Source: Paraburkholderia sp. C35 (GTDB lineage: Bacteria > Pseudomonadota > Gammaproteobacteria > Burkholderiales > Burkholderiaceae). Taken from it: a stretch of 64,000 nt of DNA. Position numbers and translations under genes: made by a program. Every line of letters starts with the position of its first letter. Position 1 is the stretch's first letter. Under the pieces are notes generated by a model. The model was not told the DNA's origin. It was given only the letters and a program-made list of their open reading frames with translations, and did no database searches. This document shows, one piece after another, positions 1-8,972 of the stretch. Location of the stretch: assembly GCF_003121405.1 (NCBI RefSeq), contig NZ_QBUY01000032.1:1-64000 (forward strand). Reading direction: 5' to 3'.

Positions 1-181
1 GTTAGCCCGCTTTCTTTTGCCTACTTTTCTTTGCGGCGGCAAAGAAAAGTAGGTGCTGCCCCGCACAGGGGCGACGCGAGCAGTGGTAAGTCAAATCGCG
101 GATGCCAGCGAAAGCGAAAACAAAAACAACAGCAAAACCAAAACCACCAGCGTCGCAGAAAAACCAAAACCCCACCGGCAA
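1..181 (+). repeat. Dispersed hairpin repeat, copy A (cut by window start), with CCAAAA-rich tail
   Basis: This is the right-hand part of an element found again at about 45.7, 61.9 and 62.3 kb. It contains a perfect 15-bp inverted repeat, CCTACTTTTCTTTGC at 20-34 and its complement at 39-53 with loop GGCG. A conserved GCCCCGCACAGGGGC palindrome and a GCGGATGCC end follow. From about 109 to 181 the sequence is an A/C-rich run built from CAAAA and CCAAAACC units, as in the other copies. From 182 to 348 I see only the upstream region of the AraC gene. Confidence 0.8.
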
Positions 182-348
182 CCCCTTGCCGCATTAAACC
201 TTGATATAGGTTGACTCAACCATTCGACTGCAAGTCGAACCTTATGTACGGCTAGTCGCGCCAGGTGCATCCGTTTAACTTTGATCCATCGCGCAAGCGT
301 TAAAAAAACGCAAACCGCACCGACATCATTGAACCGGACAGACCTGCC

Positions 349-1308
349 ATGACTACCTCGCTTATCGACCTGCCCGCACCGCTCGCCGACGTCGTGTCGC
401 GCCGCCCGGCATCGCCCATCGCCGCCGAGCAGCAGTGGCGCCGAATGAACCCATCGGCATACGAATCCGCGCCGCAGCGCGGCAGCGTCGCCGTCGCCCG
501 CTGGACCCATGGCGGCAACGCGCCGATCGACGTCTCGAACGAAGGCAGCGTCGACGATCACTGCATCGGCCTGAATCTGAAGTGCGCCGCACTCACGTTC
601 GATCACGCAGGACGGCGGCTCGTCCACGGCCGTCTGACGGCAGGCGCAGTCCAGGTCACGGCACCCGGTGTACCGACTCGAGCCACCTTCGCGTCTTCTG
701 CCGATGTAATGCATCTGTTCGTATCGCAACAGGTACTGGCCGAGTGCTATCAGGACCTGTTCCAGCACACCCGCGATGGCGACATCGTGCTCGACGATCC
801 CGAACTGATCCGCGACCCCGTGCTCGAACGTCTCGGCCAGGCGCTGGCCGTGTCGCAAAGCAACGACGCCGCGCTCGGCAAGATGTTCACCGATAGCGTC
901 AGCCTCGCCATCGTGTCGCGCATCGTCGCGCGTCATTTCGCCGGCGCAACACGCCGTTCGCGCGAAGCCGCACCCCTGCCGCAATGGCGCATGAATCGCG
1001 TAATCGAATTCGTCGATGCCCATCTCGCCGAGCCGATCGGTCTCGCCGACATCGCGTCGAGCGCGGGCCTTACACGCATGCACTTCGCCGCCCAGTTTCG
1101 CCGTGCCACGGGGCTGCGCCCGCATGAATATCTGCTGCGCCGCCGCGTCGAGCATGCGCAACATCTGCTCGTCACATCGAAGCACAACGTGATGGATGTC
1201 GCGCTCAGCTGCGGATTCCGCTCGCAAGCCCACTTCACGACCGTCTTCAAGAAGTTCGTCGGCGAGACGCCGCATCGCTGGAAAGAAAAGACCAGCGACG
1301 CGCGTTAA
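349..1308 (+). CDS. AraC family transcriptional regulator
   Basis: The product is a 319-residue cytoplasmic DNA-binding regulator. The last ~100 residues form the tandem helix-turn-helix of the AraC/XylS family: a segment beginning near 'RVIEFVDAHLAEPIGLADIA', a first recognition helix around 'RMHFAAQFRRATG', and a second helix ending in 'SQAHFTTVFKKFVGETPHRW'. The N-terminal 200 residues are an effector or dimerization region that I cannot assign to a ligand. The DUF3331 gene follows 71 bases downstream on the same strand and may be co-transcribed. No strong Shine-Dalgarno precedes the ATG, so the start is less sure than the family. Confidence 0.88.
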   Translation: MTTSLIDLPAPLADVVSRRPASPIAAEQQWRRMNPSAYESAPQRGSVAVARWTHGGNAPIDVSNEGSVDDHCIGLNLKCAALTFDHAGRRLVHGRLTAGAVQVTAPGVPTRATFASSADVMHLFVSQQVLAECYQDLFQHTRDGDIVLDDPELIRDPVLERLGQALAVSQSNDAALGKMFTDSVSLAIVSRIVARHFAGATRRSREAAPLPQWRMNRVIEFVDAHLAEPIGLADIASSAGLTRMHFAAQFRRATGLRPHEYLLRRRVEHAQHLLVTSKHNVMDVALSCGFRSQAHFTTVFKKFVGETPHRWKEKTSDAR

Positions 1309-1379
1309 ACGCGCTGTCCCGCGCTTTCGACTGTCCAATAGCCTCGCCCGAACCGATCGCTTTTCACAGGAGTTTCGCC

Positions 1380-1775
1380 ATGCTCGCAAACGCAAACATG
1401 ATGGATCCATGGACCCAGACCATTGGTCTGCTAGGGACGCCCTCACGCCTGATGGCCGTCGCAGAAGGCGCAGCGCAGCCGCGTCTGGTCATGCGCAATG
1501 TCGATGAGCCGGCGGGCGCATCGGTGACGCTGATCGACCGGCCCACGCCGTCGACGGCGACCATCGCGTGGCGCGATTCGACGCGGGGCTGTTTCGGCGA
1601 CCAGGTCTGGCGCATGGCGCGCGCCCGCATGGCAGGCTTCTGCGCGATGAGCGGTCAGGCCATCCATCCCGGCGACGCCGTCTACAAACCGAACCCGCGC
1701 CCCACGCCCGTCAATGGCGATGCCATGATTCTCGCGTCCGTCCTGCGCGGCGCGCAGACAGCGGAGGCAGCGTAG
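1380..1775 (+). CDS. DUF3331 domain protein
   Basis: This is a 131-residue protein of unknown function. The central and C-terminal part carries the pattern typical of DUF3331: a W-x-D-S-x-x-G-C-F-G-D-Q-x-W stretch, then 'GFCAMSGQAIHPGD' and 'VYKPNPRP'. These proteins are abundant in Burkholderia and Paraburkholderia and have no established role. The two cysteines (one in GCFGDQ, one in GFCAMSG) could bind a metal, but that is inference. An AGGAG Shine-Dalgarno lies about 8 bases before the ATG, supporting this start over the in-frame ATG at 1398. Confidence 0.75.
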   Translation: MLANANMMDPWTQTIGLLGTPSRLMAVAEGAAQPRLVMRNVDEPAGASVTLIDRPTPSTATIAWRDSTRGCFGDQVWRMARARMAGFCAMSGQAIHPGDAVYKPNPRPTPVNGDAMILASVLRGAQTAEAA

Positions 1776-1966
1776 GGCACCGACGACGCGCGCACAGCGG
1801 CGACACTCAGAGGCGTGCTGGCGGCGCATCGTGTCCCCTGTCGTGCGCGCCTCGCGGCGCGTGTGGCATAGTCCCCGGCTGGAGCGCGAGGCGGCTGCGA
1901 GCGGAAAGCGCTGATATAGCCGCCGGATTGCGCGAGTAGGAATGCTCACTTTGCCTGGGTCCGCGA

Positions 1967-2926
1967 ATGGCAGATATCGTCGGCAGCATGCGTGTCTTCG
2001 TCCGGGTAGGCGAGACGGGATCGTTCACGGCGGTGGCGAAAGAAAATGACGTCACGGCTGCGCAGATTTCGCGTGCAGTCACCTCGCTCGAGGAGCAGTT
2101 ACACGCGGCGCTGCTGCATCGCACGACGCGCCACCTGTCGCTGACGGAAGCGGGCAGCCGCTTCTACGAACGCGCGAAGGCGATCCTCGCCGACCTCGAC
2201 GCAGCCACGGATGAAGCCCGTAACGCCAGCGTCTCTCCCGCCGGCAAGGTGCGGCTGCATTGCGCGCCGGGCCTTGCGCAGAGCACCGTGGCAGCGGCGC
2301 TGGTCAGCTATCAGCGCGCCTATCCCGATGTCTCCGTCGAACTGAAAATCGAGCAGAGCATGCCGAATCTGGTCGAGGATGGCTATGACCTGTCGCTGAT
2401 CTCGGCGACCCAGCTTCCGGATTCGGCCTATATCGCGCAACCACTAGGCGCTGCCTGGGCGTTGATGGCTGCCTCGCCTGCTTACGTGAAGCAGCATGGC
2501 ATGCCGCTCACGCCCGACGATCTCGCCGCGCATACGTTGCTCAAGCTCGAATCGCCCGTTTCGCCGCCCGACGAATGGCACCTCGAAAGCGGGCATGAAA
2601 CGCAGATCCTGACGCTCGCGCATGCGCCGCTGCAGGTCAACGCGCCCGGCGTATTGCGCGCAATGCTTCTGGATGGCGCAGGCATTGGCACGCTGGCGAC
2701 CTATTCGGCCGTGGAAGATCTCGTCGCGGGGAACCTGGTGCGTGTGTTGCCGCAGTACAGGCTCAAGCCGTTTACCGTGTATGCGGTGTATCCGTCGCGA
2801 CGCTATCTGGAAGCGAAAGTGCGCACCTTGCTCGACCACTTGCGCGCGACGCTTACGCCGGCGCTGGAGGCAGCGATCGAACGCATCGAGGCGCTGAACG
2901 TGGCGCGTGCGGCCAGGCGGGCGTAG
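1967..2926 (+). CDS. LysR family transcriptional regulator
   Basis: This is a 319-residue LysR-type regulator. The N-terminal winged helix spans about residues 5-65, with 'MRVFVRVGETGSFTAVAKEN' and 'RTTRHLSLTEAG'. A substrate-binding-like effector domain follows from about residue 90 to 300. The alpha/beta hydrolase gene starts 123 bases downstream in the same orientation, so it is the nearest candidate target. The inverted repeat at 3002-3049 could be its operator or an RNA hairpin. The effector cannot be told from the sequence. Confidence 0.88.
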   Translation: MADIVGSMRVFVRVGETGSFTAVAKENDVTAAQISRAVTSLEEQLHAALLHRTTRHLSLTEAGSRFYERAKAILADLDAATDEARNASVSPAGKVRLHCAPGLAQSTVAAALVSYQRAYPDVSVELKIEQSMPNLVEDGYDLSLISATQLPDSAYIAQPLGAAWALMAASPAYVKQHGMPLTPDDLAAHTLLKLESPVSPPDEWHLESGHETQILTLAHAPLQVNAPGVLRAMLLDGAGIGTLATYSAVEDLVAGNLVRVLPQYRLKPFTVYAVYPSRRYLEAKVRTLLDHLRATLTPALEAAIERIEALNVARAARRA

Positions 2927-3001
2927 CAACGCGATTACACGCAGCGCCATCAAGAATCTTTATCCTCGCGGCAGGCTTAATCGAAGCGTGGCCGCTCAAT
3001 A

Positions 3002-3049
3002 GACTGATTCTCAACCGGTATCGACCGGATCACCATTGGAGAATCAGTC
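3002..3049 (+). promoter_or_regulatory. Long inverted repeat enclosing the ribosome binding site of the next gene
   Basis: GACTGATTCTC at 3002-3012 is the exact reverse complement of GAGAATCAGTC at 3039-3049, which ends one base before the ATG at 3050. The Shine-Dalgarno GGAG (about 3038-3041) is largely inside the right arm. Nested CCGG blocks at 3015-3018 and 3025-3028 can extend the fold. In RNA this would hide the ribosome binding site; in DNA it could equally be a LysR operator. Confidence 0.6.
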
Positions 3050-3922
3050 ATGACGACCACGATCGACCTCACGCATCACACCATCAATGCGAACGGCATT
3101 CGCCAGCACTATGTCGAAGCGGGCGAGGGCGCACCCGTCGTGCTGCTGCACGGCTTTCCCGAAACGCATTACGCCTGGCGGCACCAGATTCCCGTGCTCG
3201 CGCAGCACTATCGCGTGATCGCGCCGGACTTGCGCGGCTATGGCGAGACGGACAAGCCAGCGAGCGGCTACGACAAGCGCACCATGGCCAACGATCTGCG
3301 CGCATTGTTGCGCGAGCTCGATATCGAACGGGTTGCACTCGTCGGCCACGATCGTGGCGCGCGTGTGGCGACGCGCTTTGCGAAGGACCACGCGGAAGTG
3401 GTGGACCGCCTTGTCGTGATGGACAACGTGCCGACGCGCATCGTCGCGCAGACACTCGATGCGAAAATCGCGCGCGCTTACTGGTTCTTCCTGTTTCATC
3501 AGGTGCCCGATCTGCCGGAGACGCTGATCGCGGGCAAGGAACGCGCATGGCTGCGGCACTTCTTTTCGGACTGGTGCTACGACCCGAACGCAATTTCAGG
3601 CGAAGCGTTCGAAGCCTATGTGCGCGCTTATGAAGCGCCGGGTGCCGTGCGTGGTGCGATGGCGGACTATCGCGCCAACGCTGTCGACGTTGCGCAGGAC
3701 AAGGAAGATGCCGACGTGCTGATCGAAGCGCCGACGCTCGCGTTGTGGGGCGAGTCTTTCTACGCAGTCGGGCAGATGTTTGATATGGCGAACGTGTGGA
3801 AGAGCATGGCGCGCGATGTCGTGACGCACGCGATTCCGCGTGCAGGGCATTTGCCGCATGAGGAACAGCCGGAAGTTGTGAACCGGATTCTGGTTGATTT
3901 TCTTGAGGGCTGGAGGGGGTGA
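3050..3922 (+). CDS. Alpha/beta hydrolase with aspartate nucleophile (dehalogenase/epoxide hydrolase type)
   Basis: This is a 290-residue alpha/beta-fold hydrolase. Visible motifs are the oxyanion segment 'LLHGFPET' (33-40), 'APDLRGYGETDKP' and a nucleophile elbow G-H-D-R-G-A-R with Asp101. The general-base His lies in 'GHLPHEEQP' near the C-terminus. An Asp nucleophile fits haloalkane or haloacetate dehalogenases and epoxide hydrolases rather than Ser esterases. The two Arg after the elbow match the carboxylate-binding pair of fluoroacetate dehalogenases. However, the His-Trp halide-binding pair expected after 'ARAY' is replaced by Phe-Phe ('AYWFFLF'), so defluorination is unlikely and the true substrate is open. 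It is probably controlled by the upstream LysR gene. Confidence 0.8.
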   Translation: MTTTIDLTHHTINANGIRQHYVEAGEGAPVVLLHGFPETHYAWRHQIPVLAQHYRVIAPDLRGYGETDKPASGYDKRTMANDLRALLRELDIERVALVGHDRGARVATRFAKDHAEVVDRLVVMDNVPTRIVAQTLDAKIARAYWFFLFHQVPDLPETLIAGKERAWLRHFFSDWCYDPNAISGEAFEAYVRAYEAPGAVRGAMADYRANAVDVAQDKEDADVLIEAPTLALWGESFYAVGQMFDMANVWKSMARDVVTHAIPRAGHLPHEEQPEVVNRILVDFLEGWRG

Positions 3923-3979
3923 GAACATGCTTGCGACGCGGCCAGACTCACCGCCGCGTCGTCATGCGATGAACGCGAG

Positions 3980-4969
3980 TCACTCGCCCGCGTGCGCCTC
4001 ACCGATGACCTTGCCACGGAAGATGTAGTACTGGTACAGGTTGTACCCAACCATCACCGGGAAAATCAAACCGATCCCCGCCAGCATGAACGCGAGCGTG
4101 TGCGAGTCCGAAGCGGCTTGCACGATCCCCAGTTTGCCCGGCACGAAATCCGGAAACAGGCTCACCGCCAGCCCGGCAAACGACACGATGAACAGCGCCA
4201 CCGCGCCACGGAACGGCCCGCGCGCTGCGCCCATGTACAGCGACGCCATGATGAACGCAAACGCGAGCGCCGCTGCCAGCCCGAGCGCGATCAGCACATG
4301 CATGACGCCGGGCTGCGACCAGCGGCCGAGTCCGACATCGCTGAAAAACCACGTGGCGATGGTCAGCAGCAGCGCGGCGGCTACCGTCAACACTGCGCTC
4401 AGCAAGGCCAGCCGCCGCGACCATTGCTCCATCATGCCTACCGTTTTCTTCACCAGATATGTCGAGCCGAGCAGCGCGTAACCGGCCACCACGCCGATGG
4501 CCGCCACCACCGTGAACGCGGTGCTCATTTCATCGGGCACGAGGCCCGTGATGATCTTGCCGAGCACGACGCCCTGCGCGAGCGCCGCGACGAGGCTGCC
4601 GAGGCCGAACACCTTGTCCCACAGCGGACCATGCTCGACGCTATGGCGGAATTCGATTGCCGCGCCGCGCATGATGAGTCCCGCGATCAGCGCCATGATG
4701 GGCAGGTAGAGATCCTGCATCAGTTGCGCATAGGCCATCGGAAACGCACCGAACAGCCCGCCGCCGAGCACGACGAGCCACGTTTCGTTCGCGTCCCACA
4801 CATGACCGATCGATTCGACCATCACATCGCGGTCTTCACGCCGCGAGCGCAGCAGGCTGAGTATGCCGACACCGAGATCGAAGCCATCGGTGACGACGTA
4901 GAAGACCAGCATCAGGCCGAGCAGGCCGAACCACGTATAGGCCAGCAGCGAATGAGTAGAGCTATCCAT
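3980..4969 (-). CDS. cydB: Cytochrome bd-type ubiquinol oxidase subunit II
   Basis: This 329-residue integral membrane protein is subunit II of the heterodimeric bd oxidase, which reduces O2 with electrons from quinol at the inner membrane. Family signatures include 'TDGFDLGVGIL' in the first membrane segments, 'WDANETWLVVLGGGLFGAFP' and 'GAAIEFRH'. Eight or more hydrophobic segments span the protein, and its length is normal for CioB/CydB. It lies 30 bases downstream of cydA and forms the last gene of a ydeP-like/cydA/cydB unit. No separate promoter is evident in the 30-base gap. Confidence 0.95.
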   Translation of the reverse strand: MDSSTHSLLAYTWFGLLGLMLVFYVVTDGFDLGVGILSLLRSRREDRDVMVESIGHVWDANETWLVVLGGGLFGAFPMAYAQLMQDLYLPIMALIAGLIMRGAAIEFRHSVEHGPLWDKVFGLGSLVAALAQGVVLGKIITGLVPDEMSTAFTVVAAIGVVAGYALLGSTYLVKKTVGMMEQWSRRLALLSAVLTVAAALLLTIATWFFSDVGLGRWSQPGVMHVLIALGLAAALAFAFIMASLYMGAARGPFRGAVALFIVSFAGLAVSLFPDFVPGKLGIVQAASDSHTLAFMLAGIGLIFPVMVGYNLYQYYIFRGKVIGEAHAGE

Positions 4970-4999
4970 GAGGCAATCTCGTAAGGGGAGTACGCGGCA

Positions 5000-6409
5000 T
5001 CAATAGCCGGAGATGGATTTCGGCGTCGTGGCGCGCGTATTGGCAGCCGTGACGATGGCGGGCGGAACAGCCGTCAGATCGGGGCCTTGACGCAGCCAGC
5101 GGCGCGCCAGCACGAAGAACGTGAAGAGCAGCACGACATAGAACGCGAAGAACATCGCCATGCTCAGCGAGACCGACGAAGGCGCGACCGCCGATGCCGC
5201 CTGACTCGTGCGCAACAGCCCGTACACGACCCATGGCTGGCGTCCCACTTCACGCACGATCCAGCCCGCTTCGACGGCCACGTAAGGCAACGGAATGCAC
5301 AGCACCCACGCGAGCAGCAGCTTGCGGCGTGCAAGCAATGCATCGAGACTGCCACGCGCCTTGCGCAGCGCATGCACGGTCCAGAACGCGAGCAGCATGA
5401 AGCAGAAGCCGATCCCGGCCATCACGCGGAACGCGTAGTAGAGGAGAGGGATCATCGGCGGCTGGTCTTCGGGCTTGAAGTCGGTGAGACCCTTCACCTG
5501 GCCGTGCAGCGAGTGCGTGCCGAGCACGCTCAGCATGCCGGGGATTTCCAGCGACCAGTCGTTGCGCTGCGCCGCCTTGTCCGGCCACGCGAGCAGCGAC
5601 CACGACGCGCCCGTGCCCGGCGCGTTGGTGTGCCAGTGGCCTTCGATCGCCGCGCCCTTCGCAGGCTGCGTTGCGAACACGCTCACGCCGCTCGAATCGC
5701 CGAGCCAGATCTGCAAGGGCGCGGCAATCACCAGCACGGCCAGCGCGATCTTGAACGAACGCGCGAAGAACTCGGGGTGGCGCTTGCGGAACAGGTTGTA
5801 CGCCGAGATGCCCGCGATCACGAACATGCCTGTTTCGATGGCCGCGACCCACATGTGCGACACGCCCCACACCATGTCGGGATTGAAGATCGCGGCCAGA
5901 TAGTTGGTCACCTCGATCTTGCCGTCGACGACGGCATAGCCCGCCGGCGTCTGCATCCACGAGTTGGCGACCATGATCCAGAACGCCGAGATGCTGGAGC
6001 CGAGCGCGACCATGCCCGTGGCGAACAGATGCACGCCGCGCGGCACGCGGCCCCAGCCGAGCAGCATCACGCCGACGAAGCCCGCTTCGAGCATGAACGC
6101 CATCGCGCCTTCGAAGCCGAGAATATTGCCGATGAACTGCCCGCTGTACTGCGAGAAACCTGCCCAGTTGGTGCCGAACTGGAACTCCATCGGGATGCCG
6201 CTGACCACGCCGACCGCGAAGTTCAGCACCAGCAGCTTGCTCCAGAAGCGCGCCTGACGATAGTACATCACGTCGCCCGTTCTGATCCATAGCGCTTCCA
6301 CCAGCACGAGGAAGGCCGACAGGCTGATGGTCAGGATCGGCCAGAGTATGTGGAAGATGGCTGTCATCGCGAACTGCGCGCGCGACAGATTGGCGACGTG
6401 ATCAAGCAT
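5000..6409 (-). CDS. cydA: Cytochrome bd-type ubiquinol oxidase subunit I, CIO type
   Basis: This is subunit I of the bd oxidase (469 residues from the ATG at 6409), the heme-bearing subunit. His20 in 'AIFHILWP' and His185 in 'GVSHMW' fit the heme ligands. 'GFEGAMAFMLEAG' (99-111) carries the conserved Glu residues, and 'GRQPW' is present. The periplasmic Q-loop is short, with 'GWIVREVGRQPW' following soon after the preceding helix, as in cyanide-insensitive (Cio) oxidases. The reading frame extends 14 codons further upstream. I chose 6409 because 'MLDHVANLSRAQFAMT' is the usual N-terminus, and because it overlaps the end of the upstream gene by 8 bases, implying coupled translation. Confidence 0.95.
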   Translation of the reverse strand: MLDHVANLSRAQFAMTAIFHILWPILTISLSAFLVLVEALWIRTGDVMYYRQARFWSKLLVLNFAVGVVSGIPMEFQFGTNWAGFSQYSGQFIGNILGFEGAMAFMLEAGFVGVMLLGWGRVPRGVHLFATGMVALGSSISAFWIMVANSWMQTPAGYAVVDGKIEVTNYLAAIFNPDMVWGVSHMWVAAIETGMFVIAGISAYNLFRKRHPEFFARSFKIALAVLVIAAPLQIWLGDSSGVSVFATQPAKGAAIEGHWHTNAPGTGASWSLLAWPDKAAQRNDWSLEIPGMLSVLGTHSLHGQVKGLTDFKPEDQPPMIPLLYYAFRVMAGIGFCFMLLAFWTVHALRKARGSLDALLARRKLLLAWVLCIPLPYVAVEAGWIVREVGRQPWVVYGLLRTSQAASAVAPSSVSLSMAMFFAFYVVLLFTFFVLARRWLRQGPDLTAVPPAIVTAANTRATTPKSISGY

Positions 6410-8762
6410 GGCTGGTTTCCTCGGTTTGCATCGTGACGGATGGCACGGCAATGGCGCGGGTCGCGGAATCAGGACCGACAGCCACGGCGCGCACGATCTT
6501 CACGGGCACGGACTTGTACGACGGCGTGCGGCTTTGCGGATCGAAGGCATAGAGCGGCACGAGCGGGTTCACTTCGGGGTAGTACGCGCCGCAGCATCCA
6601 TCGGGCAGCGAATATTCGACCACCTTGAAGCTGCGGACCACGCGTTCGATTCCGTCCGTCGACAGTGCGACGATGTCGACGCGCTCGCCCGGATGCAGTC
6701 CGCGCTTGCGCAGTTCATGCTGGTTCATGAACACGACGTCGCGCTGGCCGAACACACCGCGATAGCGGTCCGAGTGCGAGTACAGCGTGGTGTTGTACTG
6801 GTCGTGGCTGCGCATGGTGGTGAGCCACAGCGCTTCGTCGTCGTTGTGCCACGGGTTTTCGTCGAGTCCCATGAAGACCAGGAAATTTGCCTTCCCCGTC
6901 GGCGTGTTCCAGACGCGCTCGCGCGCCGATGAAACCAGATGAAAGCCGCCCGGCATGCGAATCCGTTCGTTGTACGCCTGGAAGATGGGGAAGACGATTT
7001 CGATGGCATCACGAATGCGGTCGTAGTTCGCGATCATCTGCTCCCACGGCACGCGCGACCTCGCGCCGAGCGTCGCGCGTGCAATGCCGGCGACGATGGC
7101 CGGTTCGCTTTTCAGATGCGGCGAAGCCGGTTCGTTGCGGCCGCCGGATGCGTGCACCATCGACATCGAATCTTCGACGGTGATCGATTGCGGGCCGTCC
7201 GCCTGAATGTCGATTTCGGTGCGGCCGAGGCACGGCAGAATCAGCGCTGCCTTACCATGCACCAGATGGCTGCGGTTGAGTTTGGTGGCGATATGTACTG
7301 TCAGATCGAGCGTGCGGATCGCTTCCTGCATGCGCACCCAGTCGGGAATGGCCGCGGCGAAATTGCCGCCCAGGCCGATGAACACTTTTGCCTCGCCGCG
7401 CATCATTGCTTCGAGCGTCGCGATCACATCGTTGCCGTGATTGCCCGGCGGGCGAAAGCCGAACGCACGCTCGATACCGTCGACGAGCGCCTGGCTCGGC
7501 TTCTCCGTGATGCCGACCGTGCGGTTGCCTTGCACGTTCGAGTGTCCACGCACGGGGCAGATCCCCGCGCCGGGCCTTCCGACATTGCCGCGCAGCAACG
7601 CGAGGTTGGCGATCTGCTGGACGTTTTCAGTGCCGCGATGATGCTGCGTAATGCCCATGCCGTACACGAGAATCGCGTTCTCGGCCCGCATGTAGATGTT
7701 GGCCGCATTCTCGATGTCGGCACGTGACAGACCGGCGTGCTGTTCGATGGCATCCCATGATGTCGCGCGCAGATCGTCGAGCAACGCGTCGATGCCATGC
7801 GTATGGCCTTCGATGAACTCGATGTCGAGAATGCGCGGCTGATCGGCGGCGAGTGCGGCGTCGTCCGCTTCGACGATGGCTTTCATCATGCCCTTGAGCA
7901 CGGCCACATCGCCGCCCACGCGCACCTGGTAAAGATACGTGCTGATCGGCGTAGAGCCGAGCGTCGCCATTTCGACGGGATTTTGCGGCGATGCGAAGCG
8001 CTCCAGCGCGCGTTCGCGAAACGGATTGAACGACACGATTTTCGCGCCACGGCGCGACGCCGAATGCAGGTCGCTCATCATGCGCGGGCTGTTGGTGCCG
8101 GGGTTTTGCCCGAAGATGAAAATGGCATCGGCGTGTTCGAAGTCTTCGAGCAGGACCGTGCCTTTGCCGACGCCGATCGATTGCGGCAAGCCCACGCTGG
8201 TGGCTTCGTGGCACATGTTCGAGCAGTCGGGGAAATTATTGCTGCCGAATTCGCGCACGAACAGCTGATACAGGAACGCCGCTTCGTTAGACGCGCGGCC
8301 CGACGTATAGAAGTCGGCCTGATCAGGATGATCGAGCGCATTCAGATGACGGCCGACGAGTGCGAACGCGTCGTCCCATTCGATCGGCACATAGCGGTCC
8401 GACGCGGCGTCATAGACCATCGGATGCGTGAGACGTCCGACCATTTCCAGATCGTAGTCGTCCCACGCGGTCAGTTCGGACACGCTGTGCGCAGCGAAAA
8501 ACTCCGGCGTGCAGCGGTTGACGGTCGCTTCCCACGCAACCGCCTTCGCGCCGTTTTCGCAGAACTCGAACGACGACGTGTGCTTCGGGTCGGGCCACGC
8601 GCAACCGGGACAGTCGAAGCCTTCCGGCTGGTTCATGTGCAGCAGCGGCTTTGCGCCCGACACGGGAATGCCCTGCAACGTCAATGCTTCGCCTGTTGCC
8701 ATGAGCGCGCCCCAACCGCCTGCCGGGTCGCTGTAAATGCGGATCACCTTTTTTTTGCCCAT
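6402..8762 (-). CDS. FdhF/YdeP family molybdopterin oxidoreductase
   Basis: The product is a 786-residue oxidoreductase with a molybdopterin/bis-MGD fold. It resembles E. coli YdeP, which is linked to acid resistance, and the catalytic subunit of formate dehydrogenase H. An N-terminal Cys cluster ('FDCPGCAWPDP') fits the atypical FeS region of YdeP proteins. 'SNMCHEATS' supplies a Cys near the Mo site, and 'NPGTNSPRMM' and 'GNVGRPGAGICPVRGHSNVQG' are cofactor-binding segments. The ATG at 8762 was chosen because 'MGKKKVIRIYSD' is a natural N-terminus; the frame stays open 20 codons upstream. Its stop overlaps the cydA start, so it is co-translated with the bd oxidase. Its substrate and electron acceptor are not known. 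Confidence 0.9.
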   Translation of the reverse strand: MGKKKVIRIYSDPAGGWGALMATGEALTLQGIPVSGAKPLLHMNQPEGFDCPGCAWPDPKHTSSFEFCENGAKAVAWEATVNRCTPEFFAAHSVSELTAWDDYDLEMVGRLTHPMVYDAASDRYVPIEWDDAFALVGRHLNALDHPDQADFYTSGRASNEAAFLYQLFVREFGSNNFPDCSNMCHEATSVGLPQSIGVGKGTVLLEDFEHADAIFIFGQNPGTNSPRMMSDLHSASRRGAKIVSFNPFRERALERFASPQNPVEMATLGSTPISTYLYQVRVGGDVAVLKGMMKAIVEADDAALAADQPRILDIEFIEGHTHGIDALLDDLRATSWDAIEQHAGLSRADIENAANIYMRAENAILVYGMGITQHHRGTENVQQIANLALLRGNVGRPGAGICPVRGHSNVQGNRTVGITEKPSQALVDGIERAFGFRPPGNHGNDVIATLEAMMRGEAKVFIGLGGNFAAAIPDWVRMQEAIRTLDLTVHIATKLNRSHLVHGKAALILPCLGRTEIDIQADGPQSITVEDSMSMVHASGGRNEPASPHLKSEPAIVAGIARATLGARSRVPWEQMIANYDRIRDAIEIVFPIFQAYNERIRMPGGFHLVSSARERVWNTPTGKANFLVFMGLDENPWHNDDEALWLTTMRSHDQYNTTLYSHSDRYRGVFGQRDVVFMNQHELRKRGLHPGERVDIVALSTDGIERVVRSFKVVEYSLPDGCCGAYYPEVNPLVPLYAFDPQSRTPSYKSVPVKIVRAVAVGPDSATRAIAVPSVTMQTEETSHA

Positions 8763-8910
8763 TTCGGTTTCCTGTGCAGTCCAACCAGTTTCATTAAGCA
8801 AATGATCGGGTGAAGGAAACAACCGGGCTTGCGAGTTCGCCCGCAGGTTTTGAATCTAAACGAACGCGCCGTTTCTATGTTGACGCTGTATTTCAAGGGG
8901 TAAAACGAAA

Positions 8911-8947
8911 GCGGGCGATCTGCCAGATGCAGACCGCCCGCTTTTTT
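8911..8947. terminator. Hairpin terminator downstream of the small membrane protein gene
   Basis: GCGGGCGATCTG at 8911-8922 pairs, with one A-A mismatch, with CAGACCGCCCGC at 8930-8941. A run of seven T follows on the plus strand, and an AAAACGAAA tract lies on the other side. On the minus strand it sits 25 bases past the stop of the 8973-9323 gene and would terminate the LysR/small-protein transcript before the ydeP-like operon. Confidence 0.75.
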
Positions 8948-8972
8948 TACAGCGCGGAAATGAATGACGTGC

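Noticed and set aside
20-53. The 15-bp palindrome considered as an insertion sequence end
   Set aside because: No transposase gene or target duplication is visible near any copy in the window.
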